A DNA stretch of 64,000 nucleotides from an uncultured Pelagibacteraceae bacterium (GTDB taxonomy: Bacteria; Pseudomonadota; Alphaproteobacteria; Pelagibacterales; Pelagibacteraceae), in the NCBI GenBank assembly GCA_902629935.1, contig CACOSU010000003.1, positions 1-64,000 of the forward strand, written 5' to 3'. The notes beneath the pieces were generated by a model. That model searched no databases, was not told the DNA's origin, and was given only the letters and a program-made list of their open reading frames with translations. How positions within the stretch are numbered: position 1 is the first letter of the stretch; each line of letters begins with the position of its first letter. Shown one piece after another: positions 10,637-19,842 of the stretch. A program made the translations under genes and the position numbers.

Positions 10637-12421
10637 TTATTTTTTAGTTTTTAAAACAAGATTTAATTCTTTTAATTGATCTGGATTTACACTAGATGGT
10701 GCATTCATCATTAAATCTTGTGCGTTCTGGTTCATTGGAAACATAGTAACTTCCCTAATATTTTTCTCATTAGCTAATAACATTACTATTCTATCAATTC
10801 CAGGTGCTATTCCTCCATGTGGTGGTGCACCATAACTAAGTGCATTGATCATTCCGCTGAATTTCTCATCTACTTGTTTTTTATCATATCCTGCAATTGA
10901 GAATAGTTTGTACATAAGTTCTGGTTTATGATTTCTAATTGCTCCAGAAGACAGTTCAATTCCATTACAAACTATATCGTATTGATACGCAAGTATATCT
11001 AATGGATTTTTAAAATCTTTATCACTTAAATCGCCCTGAGGCATAGAAAACGGATTATGACTGAATCTTATCTTATTTGTTAATTCATCATTTTCAAACA
11101 TTGGATAATCAACAATCCAACAAAATGCAAAAACATTATCATCAATTAAATCAAGATCATTTGCAATTTTATCTCGTGCTAAAGCAGTAATTTTTTCTAG
11201 TTCATCCTGTTTATCACAGGCCATGAAAATACTATCCCCTATTTCAGAATTTGTTTTTCTCATGATTTCAAGTAATACATCTTGTGAAAAGAACTTGCCT
11301 ATAGGACCTTTTGCTGAAATATCTTTACCTTTTTCAAAAGTAAAATATGCTAAACCAGAAGCACCCTCTCCTTTTGCCCATTTATCAATATTATCAAAGA
11401 AACTTCTCGGCTTATCTTTGGTATTTTTAGTAACAATACATCTGACCATAGATCCACTTTTTACTAATTTTTTAAATATTTCAAATGAAACATCTTCTCT
11501 AGAAAAAATTTCAGTGATGTCATTTATGATAAGTGGATTTCTTAAATCTGGTTTATCAGTACCATATTTAAGCATCGCCTCCTTATATGAAATTTTTGGA
11601 AATTTATCAAAAAGTAGCTTTTTATTAGAAAAGGTTTTAAATGTATTAACCATTAACTTTTCAACTACATTAAATACATCTTCTTGCTCAACAAAAGACA
11701 TTTCTAAATCTAATTGATAAAATTCTCCAGGACTTCTGTCGGCTCTTGCATCTTCATCTCTGAAGCATGGGGCTATTTGAAAATACCTATCAAAACCTGA
11801 TACCATTATTAATTGTTTAAATTGCTGTGGAGCTTGAGGCAAAGCATAAAATTTTCCTGGATTTAGTCGGCTTGGGACCAAAAAATCTCTAGCACCTTCT
11901 GGACTGGATGAGGTCAAAATTGGTGTTTGAAATTCTAAAAAACCTAACTTAATCATTTCGTTACGGATGTATGAAATTACTTTAGATCTTAAAATAATAT
12001 TTTCATGAATTTTTTTTCTCCTTAAATCTAAAAATCTATATTTTAATCTAATCTCTTCTGCATACTCTTGATCACTAAAAATAGGCATAGGTAATTCTTT
12101 GCAAGTACCTAAAACATCATATTTTTCAATAGCGACCTCTATTTCACCTGTATCAATTTCATTATTAATTGTATCTTTAGATCTGTTTACAACTTTTCCC
12201 TCAACTTTGATTACTGTTTCCAACTGGATTTTTTCTAAATCAGAAAAGAATTTATTGTCTTTATCTATAATACATTGAGTAATTCCATAATTGTCTCTTA
12301 AATCTAGGAATAATAAATTACCATGATCTCTTTTTTTATTTATCCATCCCGAAAGATAAATCTTTTTATCTACATCTGTTTTTCTTAATTCGTTACAATT
12401 ATGAGTTCTATATTTATTCAA
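10637..12421 (-). CDS. aspS: Aspartyl-tRNA synthetase
   Basis: Class II aaRS with TSSSPEGARDFLVPSR, FRDEDARADRSPGEFYQLD, GGIAPGIDRIVMLL. Confidence 0.97.
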   Translation of the reverse strand: MNKYRTHNCNELRKTDVDKKIYLSGWINKKRDHGNLLFLDLRDNYGITQCIIDKDNKFFSDLEKIQLETVIKVEGKVVNRSKDTINNEIDTGEIEVAIEKYDVLGTCKELPMPIFSDQEYAEEIRLKYRFLDLRRKKIHENIILRSKVISYIRNEMIKLGFLEFQTPILTSSSPEGARDFLVPSRLNPGKFYALPQAPQQFKQLIMVSGFDRYFQIAPCFRDEDARADRSPGEFYQLDLEMSFVEQEDVFNVVEKLMVNTFKTFSNKKLLFDKFPKISYKEAMLKYGTDKPDLRNPLIINDITEIFSREDVSFEIFKKLVKSGSMVRCIVTKNTKDKPRSFFDNIDKWAKGEGASGLAYFTFEKGKDISAKGPIGKFFSQDVLLEIMRKTNSEIGDSIFMACDKQDELEKITALARDKIANDLDLIDDNVFAFCWIVDYPMFENDELTNKIRFSHNPFSMPQGDLSDKDFKNPLDILAYQYDIVCNGIELSSGAIRNHKPELMYKLFSIAGYDKKQVDEKFSGMINALSYGAPPHGGIAPGIDRIVMLLANEKNIREVTMFPMNQNAQDLMMNAPSSVNPDQLKELNLVLKTKK

Positions 12422-13084
12422 TTAATCTCCTAAAGCCTCTTTAATTATTTTAAAATCAATTGGTTTTTTTCTTTTTAAACTAATTTCGTCGATCTTATAT
12501 ATGAAATCAGATATTTTACCATAAGATCTATCAATTCTATTAATAACAAAATCAATAAGTTTTTTATTAATAAAAATTTGGCGGTCGGAGAGATTTTTTA
12601 GTATCAATGCATACATCAAATCATCATTGGGATTTTCAATATGAGATAAAATAAAATTTTTAGATCTTGATCTAAGATCATTTAATTCAAAATTATAATT
12701 TACAATTGGAGTCACAGATGTAACTATCAAATACTTATTATCTTGATCAATAGTATTTATTATTGTGAATAATAAATTTTCATCGATTTTTTCATCTAAG
12801 TTCTCAATTACTATATTTTGATAAATTTTTAAATTTTTAACAAATCCATTTGTGATATTTTCTGCATCAATTTTAATACCTTTAAATTTTTCTAAAAAAA
12901 TATTTATCAAATGAGTTTTACCTGAAAATTTTTCACCAATTAAATTTATAAAATTCTTTTCCCATTTTGGCCAAGTATTTAAAAGTGTAAACGCGTGTTC
13001 ATTGCTATTTGAAACATAAAAATCTTGATCTTTAAAATTTTGTTCGAAATCAAATTTTATAATTTGTTGATTAAGATCTCTCAT
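12422..13084 (-). CDS. hda: HdaA/Hda-like DnaA-related regulatory ATPase
   Basis: 220 aa DnaA-like AAA+ fragment (FINLIGEKFSGKTHLINIF ... IVIENLDE); no DnaA DNA-binding domain. Confidence 0.75.
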   Translation of the reverse strand: MRDLNQQIIKFDFEQNFKDQDFYVSNSNEHAFTLLNTWPKWEKNFINLIGEKFSGKTHLINIFLEKFKGIKIDAENITNGFVKNLKIYQNIVIENLDEKIDENLLFTIINTIDQDNKYLIVTSVTPIVNYNFELNDLRSRSKNFILSHIENPNDDLMYALILKNLSDRQIFINKKLIDFVINRIDRSYGKISDFIYKIDEISLKRKKPIDFKIIKEALGD

Positions 13085-14159
13085 TTAGAATCCAAATTTT
13101 ATTTTTTATTTCAAAATCATAATTATGATAACTCATAACTTCTAAAAATTTATCTGGAGTTCCATTAAAGATAATTTTGTAAAAATTATTTTTATTATCA
13201 AATTTATAAATAAAAAAATTATATATTAAATCTAAATTAGAGAGAATTTTCTCAAATTTATCAATTTTTATATTATTAGTATTATTTGTAGAAATATTTA
13301 GAGATAATTTAACTGAAGTATTAATTTGATTCTGTGACTTCCAATAATCTTCATAAACTAATTTTAAATTATCAATAAATTTGTTTAATTCTCTCTCATC
13401 ATTAAAATTTATATCATCAAATATAAAATTTTTTAAAATACTTTTATTATCGAATGATATTTTATTGAGTACTTTAATTGTTTCATTGTTTTTAAATACA
13501 ATCATTATTATATGATCATCTATACTGTATTTATCTGTAATTTCTCTGAAATCATAACTTTCTAAATTTTTAATATTTTTTTTAATTAAGTTAAAATCTT
13601 CAAGATCTTGTGTGGGCAAAATATAATTCAGTAAATTGAATTTTTTATTATTTAAATTCCAACTATTAAATAGTTTACTTTCAGAAAACATTAAAACCTG
13701 GTTTTCCTCTTGATCAAAAAAAACTGGGATAAATAATATATTTTTATTTACTGGAGGAGACGGAAATATATTTTTTGACTCTAACAAATCAAATAAATTT
13801 TTTTTATTAAATGAAACGTTGAGAGTTAGGTAATAAATATCATCAATAAATTTTTCTTCTTTTATTGAGAAGGTTTCAATCATTCCTTTAATTTGATTAA
13901 TTGAAGTATTTTTTAATTTAATTTTATCTTTACTTTGAACAATAGATAAAATTAATTCATCAAATGCCTTTAAAAATCCCTCATCAATAATTTCATTTTT
14001 ATTGAAATTTATTTCAAAAGGAGTGGATATTTCAATATCACTGACTGAAAAGGTCTTTGAGTAAACATTTTCTGTGGAAAAGAAAATATTTAGTAAAGCA
14101 AGAAATAAAAAAAAATTATATAAGTTTAGTTGTTTAATTATTTTAAAAATAAATTTCAT
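13071..14159 (-). CDS. DUF2066-like periplasmic protein
   Basis: Signal peptide, DUF2066-like body; located between hda and purM as in other proteobacteria. Confidence 0.6.
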   Translation of the reverse strand: MKFIFKIIKQLNLYNFFLFLALLNIFFSTENVYSKTFSVSDIEISTPFEINFNKNEIIDEGFLKAFDELILSIVQSKDKIKLKNTSINQIKGMIETFSIKEEKFIDDIYYLTLNVSFNKKNLFDLLESKNIFPSPPVNKNILFIPVFFDQEENQVLMFSESKLFNSWNLNNKKFNLLNYILPTQDLEDFNLIKKNIKNLESYDFREITDKYSIDDHIIMIVFKNNETIKVLNKISFDNKSILKNFIFDDINFNDERELNKFIDNLKLVYEDYWKSQNQINTSVKLSLNISTNNTNNIKIDKFEKILSNLDLIYNFFIYKFDNKNNFYKIIFNGTPDKFLEVMSYHNYDFEIKNKIWILNERS

Positions 14160-14170
14160 AAAACATATTA

Positions 14171-15199
14171 ATGAATAAAAAAATATATACCTATAAAAAA
14201 AGTGGTGTTAATATAAAATCTGCTGATAAGTTTGTTAACTTCATCTCTACAATTTCACCAAAAAAAAAAGGCAAAAAAAAGTTTTCTAATATTGGTGGAT
14301 TTGGCTCAATAACTACAATTCCAAAAAATATAAAACAACCAAGGATAGTTGCTTGTACAGATGGAGTGGGTACTAAAATTGAAATAGCAAACACTTTGAA
14401 TAAATTTGATACTATTGGTATTGATCTGGTAGCTATGAGTGTAAATGATCTGATTGTTCAGGGTGCAAAACCATTATTTTTTTTAGATTACATATCAATA
14501 AATAAAATTGATTTATCAAAACTTAAATCAATAATTAAAGGTATCTTAGATGGGTGCAAACAATCTAGATGCGAGCTTGTTGGTGGAGAGACTGCTGAAA
14601 TGCCAGGGACTTATGAAAAAGGTAAGTTTGACATTGCTGGTTTTGCTGTTGGTATAGTTGGAAAAAATCAAATTTTAAATAATAATAAAATAAAAAATAA
14701 TAATATTATATTAGCAGTTCCTTCCAGTGGGTTACACTCTAACGGTTATTCTCTTGTAAGATATTTAATAAAAAAAAACAAAATAAATATTACAAAAAAT
14801 AAATTTTTAAAATCTGAACTATTAAAACCAACTAAAATATATGTTAAGGAAATTATGAACTTAACCAACAAAAATTTGATAAATGGTTGTGCGAATATAA
14901 CTGGTGGAGGATTATCTGATAATATTAAAAGAGTAATACCAGAAAAACTTTCGGCAAATTTAAATTTAGATCAAATAAAAACCACTAAAATATTTAAGTG
15001 GTTAAAAAAGATAGGAATTTCTGATAATGAAATGCTTAAAACATTTAATTGTGGTGTTGGATTTTGTTTAATTGCTGATGCTAAGAAGTTAAAAAAAATA
15101 AATAAATATTTTTCAAAAAAATATAAACCTTATGTAATTGGTAAAATTACAAAAGGAAAAAATAAAGTTAAACTGAATGGCTCTATCAACTGGCTTTGA
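14171..15199 (+). CDS. purM: Phosphoribosylformylglycinamidine cyclo-ligase
   Basis: ACTDGVGTKIEIA, LVGGETAEMPGTY, NITGGGLSDNI. Confidence 0.95.
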   Translation: MNKKIYTYKKSGVNIKSADKFVNFISTISPKKKGKKKFSNIGGFGSITTIPKNIKQPRIVACTDGVGTKIEIANTLNKFDTIGIDLVAMSVNDLIVQGAKPLFFLDYISINKIDLSKLKSIIKGILDGCKQSRCELVGGETAEMPGTYEKGKFDIAGFAVGIVGKNQILNNNKIKNNNIILAVPSSGLHSNGYSLVRYLIKKNKINITKNKFLKSELLKPTKIYVKEIMNLTNKNLINGCANITGGGLSDNIKRVIPEKLSANLNLDQIKTTKIFKWLKKIGISDNEMLKTFNCGVGFCLIADAKKLKKINKYFSKKYKPYVIGKITKGKNKVKLNGSINWL

Positions 15200-15758
15200 T
15201 AAAATTAAAACTGCTGTTTTTATTTCAGGTAAAGGGAGTAATTTAAAATCATTAATTAAATTTTCTAAAAACAAGAGATCGCCTATTTCAATAGATTTAA
15301 TAATTTCAAGTAATTCAAAAGCTCTAGGGTTAAATTATTCAAAAAATTTTAATATTAAAAAAAAAATATTAAATTTTAACAATAAACGTTTAGTGGAAAA
15401 TAAACTACTTTTAGAATTAAAAAAAAATAATATTGAAATGATCTGTCTTGCCGGATTTATGAAAATTTTGTCAAAAAGGTTTATAAAAAATTTTAAAAAT
15501 AAAATTCTCAATATACACCCGTCATTACTTCCTAAATACAAAGGGTTAAATACTCATCAAAGGGTATTGAATAATAATGAAAAATTTTCTGGTTGTACTG
15601 TTCATTTTGTCAGTGCAAAACTAGACTCGGGAAAGATAATATTACAAAAAAAAGTAAAAATTAAAAAAAATGATACAAAAAAAACTTTAGCTAAAAGAAT
15701 TTTAGTTCAAGAGCATAAATTGTATCCAAAAGCTATTTTAAAAGTTTTCAATTTTTAA
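15177..15758 (+). CDS. purN: Phosphoribosylglycinamide formyltransferase
   Basis: FISGKGSNLKSLI, LAGFMKILS, NIHPSLLPKYKG; overlaps purM end. Confidence 0.95.
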   Translation: MALSTGFDKIKTAVFISGKGSNLKSLIKFSKNKRSPISIDLIISSNSKALGLNYSKNFNIKKKILNFNNKRLVENKLLLELKKNNIEMICLAGFMKILSKRFIKNFKNKILNIHPSLLPKYKGLNTHQRVLNNNEKFSGCTVHFVSAKLDSGKIILQKKVKIKKNDTKKTLAKRILVQEHKLYPKAILKVFNF

Positions 15759-16158
15759 AAAAAAAATCAATTTCAATTTTTGCATTCTCAATACTATCAG
15801 ATCCATGAACTGAGTTCTTATCTATTGAAATTCCATATTTTTTTCTAATTGTTCCCTCTTTAGCATCTTTTGGGTTTGTGGCACCCATTAACTCTCTATT
15901 CCCTAATACTGAATTTTCTTTTTCAAGGACCATAACAACAATGGGACCGGATGAGAGATAATCGCATAAATCATTATAAAATGGCTTTGTTTCATGAACT
16001 TTATAAAATTTTTCTGCTTCAGATTTTTCAATTTGAATTTTTTTTTCTTTCAATATTTTAAAACCATTGCTTTTAAACATTCCCTTAATTTCATTTTCAA
16101 GATTTCTTTCTACAGCATCTGGTTTAATGATTGACAATGTATGCTCTAAATTACTCAT
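15748..16158 (-). CDS. ndk: Nucleoside diphosphate kinase
   Basis: TLSIIKPDAVERN, NSVHGSDSIENA active-site motif. Confidence 0.96.
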   Translation of the reverse strand: MSNLEHTLSIIKPDAVERNLENEIKGMFKSNGFKILKEKKIQIEKSEAEKFYKVHETKPFYNDLCDYLSSGPIVVMVLEKENSVLGNRELMGATNPKDAKEGTIRKKYGISIDKNSVHGSDSIENAKIEIDFFFKN

Positions 16159-17605
16159 AATGATCCTCTATTAATTTGTTTAATAATCTCACTCCATAAC
16201 CTGTAGCACCACCTGAATTTAATGCTCCTCCATATTTTGAAAAGGCCATTCCAGCTATGTCTAAATGCGCCCAAGGTGTTTTGTTTAAAATAAACCTTTG
16301 TAAAAATTGAGCAGCAGTTGTTGATCCTGCTCCGCCAACATAATTAATATTTTGCATATCTGCGTTTTTAGAGTCTATTAATTTATCAAAGTTATTGTTT
16401 AAAGGCATCCTCCAAACTTTCTCATCAACATTTTCACCAACATCAATTAATTGGTTTGACAATTTATCATCATTTGAAAACAATCCTGCGTATTCAGATC
16501 CTAGTGAAACAATAATTGCTCCCGTCAAAGTTGCTAAGTCAACAATAAATTTAGGTTTATATTTTTCTTCTGTAAATGTAAGTGCATCAGCCAAAACTAA
16601 TCTTCCTTCTGCATCTGTATTTAAAACTTCTACTGTTTTTCCACTATAAGACTTTAAAATATCTCCTGGTCTAAGCGCGTTACCTCCAGGCATATTTTCT
16701 ACAAGACCAACAACGCCAACTGCGTTTATTTTTGCTTTTCTTAAGGCTAAACTTTTCATTAAGCCTACTACAACAGCAGACCCTGCCATATCATAAGTCA
16801 TGTCTTCCATAAATTTTGCAGGCTTTAATGATATTCCTCCAGTATCAAAACAAACTCCTTTTCCGACAAATGCCAAAGGTTTAGATTTATCTTTCAAACC
16901 TTTCCATTCAATAGTCACTAAATAAGAACCTCTCGCACTTCCTTGACCAACTCCAAGCAGTGTATTCATTCCAAGTTTTTTTAATTTTTTTTCATCATAA
17001 ATAGTAATTTTTAAACCAAACTTTTTTAATGAATTTAATCTTTTAGCATACTCATCTGGATGCAAAATATTTCCAGGTTCAGAAACTAAGTCTCTAGTAA
17101 AAAAAGTTCCCTCTTCAATTGCCTTAAATTTAATTTGCTCATTGACACTTGGTATATATTTTCCCACTACTAAAATAGAAATATTTTTTGTATTTTTTTT
17201 TGATTTATATTTATCAAAATTATATGACTTAAGCCTGAGTCCATGCAAAAAATATGCAACAAAATTAGTTAACTTCGATGGAATGCTATCTGTATTAAGA
17301 ATATACTCACTATTTTTTAATTCTTTAATAATATTATATAAATCGGCACCTAAATTTTCTACCTCAGAACTTTTTATATCTTTCTTAAGAGAAACTAGAA
17401 TAATTTTTTTTTTTGAACTTAAATCAAAACAAAATATTTTTTTTCTACTATTAATGTTCTTTATCAAATCTGATACATAAGAAAACTCTTTGTTGGAAAT
17501 ATACTTTTTTATATTTGTAATAGTAAATTTATCATCAACAAAAAAAACAACATTTGATATTGATTTACTGGACTTTATTTTTTTATAATTAATATTTACT
17601 GACAT
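16151..17605 (-). CDS. pepA: Leucyl aminopeptidase (M17)
   Basis: GKGVCFDTGGISLKPA, NTDAEGRLVLADALT. Confidence 0.95.
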   Translation of the reverse strand: MSVNINYKKIKSSKSISNVVFFVDDKFTITNIKKYISNKEFSYVSDLIKNINSRKKIFCFDLSSKKKIILVSLKKDIKSSEVENLGADLYNIIKELKNSEYILNTDSIPSKLTNFVAYFLHGLRLKSYNFDKYKSKKNTKNISILVVGKYIPSVNEQIKFKAIEEGTFFTRDLVSEPGNILHPDEYAKRLNSLKKFGLKITIYDEKKLKKLGMNTLLGVGQGSARGSYLVTIEWKGLKDKSKPLAFVGKGVCFDTGGISLKPAKFMEDMTYDMAGSAVVVGLMKSLALRKAKINAVGVVGLVENMPGGNALRPGDILKSYSGKTVEVLNTDAEGRLVLADALTFTEEKYKPKFIVDLATLTGAIIVSLGSEYAGLFSNDDKLSNQLIDVGENVDEKVWRMPLNNNFDKLIDSKNADMQNINYVGGAGSTTAAQFLQRFILNKTPWAHLDIAGMAFSKYGGALNSGGATGYGVRLLNKLIEDHYE

Positions 17606-17660
17606 AATTTAATATTGTATTCGAAAAACATGATATATATTAAGAAATACGATATTTTCA

Positions 17661-18770
17661 ATGGAAAAATTAATATTTAAAAAAGTAATTAAAGATATAA
17701 CACTGTTGTTTTTCTTGTTGTGTCTAACACTTGGATTAATAGTTTGGACGCTACAGGCTGTAAATTATCTTGATTTTGTTACACAGGACGGTCACGGTCT
17801 AAAAACCTATTTCTTTTATATCTTATATAATTTCCCTAAAATTATTCATCGATTAATTCCTTTTGTATTTTTTATCTCATTATTTTTAGTTTTAACAAAT
17901 TATGAAGCTAAAAATGAGCTGGTTATTTTTTGGACACATGGGGTAAGTAAAATGCAATTTGCAAACATAATAATTATATTGTCAATAATTTTACTTGTTA
18001 TTCAAATTTTAATTGGAAGCTATATCTCGCCTGTTTCTCAACTCAAATCTAGAACTTTTTTAAAAGATTCTAACATAGATTATTTTTCTTCATTAATTAA
18101 AGAGGGAAAATTTATAAATGCTGTAAAAGGTTTAACGATCTTTATAGATAAAAAGGATCAAGATGGAAACTTCAAAAATATATATATTGATGATTCTTCT
18201 AAAGAAAACACTAAAATTACATACGCAAATAACGGTAAAATTTTAGATATAAATAACAAAAAAATATTTAAGCTTTTTAATGGAAAAGTAATCAATAAAA
18301 AAAAAAATAAAATTAATGTATTTGAATTTGATCAAATTGATTTTAATTTATCAGATTATACAACTAAAACTATATTAACTCCAAAGTTACAAGAAACATC
18401 TACAAAAAACCTTATAGTTTGTTTTTTTAGTAAATTTAATTTTGAAAAAAAAAATGAAAAAATAAATTGCCAAGCTTCAATAAAAGCAGAAATAAGCCAA
18501 GAACTTTTTAAGAGAATCTATAAACCAATATACATTCCTATATTGGCTCTGATTTGTAGTTTTTTAATTTTGCTACCAAAAAATAATTCAGGTTATAAAT
18601 TGCAATCAAGTTTAACATTTTTATTTGGATTTTTACTTTTAATAATATCTGAAACTGCTTTAAGATATTCTACAGTATCAACCTTATCAACTGGTATATA
18701 TTTAATTACACCATTTATTTTGTTTATAATCATATATTTAATTTTATTCAAAAAATCTAAAAATGTTTAA
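17661..18770 (+). CDS. lptF: LPS export permease LptF
   Basis: YjgP/YjgQ-type permease, first of tandem pair followed by lptD. Confidence 0.88.
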   Translation: MEKLIFKKVIKDITLLFFLLCLTLGLIVWTLQAVNYLDFVTQDGHGLKTYFFYILYNFPKIIHRLIPFVFFISLFLVLTNYEAKNELVIFWTHGVSKMQFANIIIILSIILLVIQILIGSYISPVSQLKSRTFLKDSNIDYFSSLIKEGKFINAVKGLTIFIDKKDQDGNFKNIYIDDSSKENTKITYANNGKILDINNKKIFKLFNGKVINKKKNKINVFEFDQIDFNLSDYTTKTILTPKLQETSTKNLIVCFFSKFNFEKKNEKINCQASIKAEISQELFKRIYKPIYIPILALICSFLILLPKNNSGYKLQSSLTFLFGFLLLIISETALRYSTVSTLSTGIYLITPFILFIIIYLILFKKSKNV

Positions 18771-19842
18771 AATTTATCAAAAATATATTTTAAAAAAATT
18801 TATAAACAAATTTTTTCTTATCAGTTTAATTTTTTTTTGTTTAGCTGTAGTTTTAAATATATTTGAAGAAATTTCATTTTTTAAAAATTCTGATTCTAAT
18901 TTCATCTTACCCTATTTCTTAACAATACTAAATGCACCTATTACTCTTTTTGAAATTTTTCCATTTATTTTTCTAATAACATCACAATTTTTTTTTTATG
19001 AAATAATAAAAAATGATGAAATGTTCGTTCTTAAAAATAATGGATTAAGTAATCTAAAAATTATAAAAACTTTATTTTTCTCAACAATATTAATGGGTCT
19101 AATTATCGTTCTATTATTTTATAATTTTTCTTCAAAACTAAAATTTATTTATACAGATATTAAAAATAATTATAGCAATGATAACAAATATCTTGCAGTA
19201 GTAAATGAAAGTGGTTTATGGCTTAAAGATGAGACTGAAAAATCAATTTTAATAGTTAAATCAAAAAACATAGAAAATAACTTCTTAATAGATGTAGTAA
19301 TAAATGAGTTCAATTTTGATTTTAAGTTAAATAGAACAATTCAGTCAAGTAGAGTAGATATTAGTAACAAAAATTGGGTAATTTTTGAACCAACAATAAC
19401 AACTAAAAATAATTTACAAAACAAGTTTAATGAGATTAATCTTACTACCAGTTTTGATAATGATAAAATTCGTAGCTTGTTTTCAAATTTTTCAACATTA
19501 AATATTATGCAGTTATTTAATTTAAAAAAAGATTATGAAAATTTAGGATATTCATCTGATGAAATTGAAATACATTTGTTCAAAATTTTTATATCGCCAT
19601 ATTTTTATGCTTTAATGACTGTATTATCATCAATAGTAATGATAAGTGTGGTCAAAAGAAGCTCAATCTTTTTTAATATAATATTAGGAATTTTTATTTC
19701 TGTTGTAATATATTATATAAACTTCATGTTTTTTTCATTGGGAAACACTGGTAAAATCCCCACAGAAATATCAGTATTTTTACCTATTTTATTTTTAACA
19801 ATAATCACAATTATTGGTTTGGTTAGAATAAATGAAAATTAA
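18763..19842 (+). CDS. lptG: LPS export permease LptG
   Basis: Second YjgP/YjgQ permease; 8-nt overlap with lptF. Confidence 0.88.
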   Translation: MFKIYQKYILKKFINKFFLISLIFFCLAVVLNIFEEISFFKNSDSNFILPYFLTILNAPITLFEIFPFIFLITSQFFFYEIIKNDEMFVLKNNGLSNLKIIKTLFFSTILMGLIIVLLFYNFSSKLKFIYTDIKNNYSNDNKYLAVVNESGLWLKDETEKSILIVKSKNIENNFLIDVVINEFNFDFKLNRTIQSSRVDISNKNWVIFEPTITTKNNLQNKFNEINLTTSFDNDKIRSLFSNFSTLNIMQLFNLKKDYENLGYSSDEIEIHLFKIFISPYFYALMTVLSSIVMISVVKRSSIFFNIILGIFISVVIYYINFMFFSLGNTGKIPTEISVFLPILFLTIITIIGLVRINEN

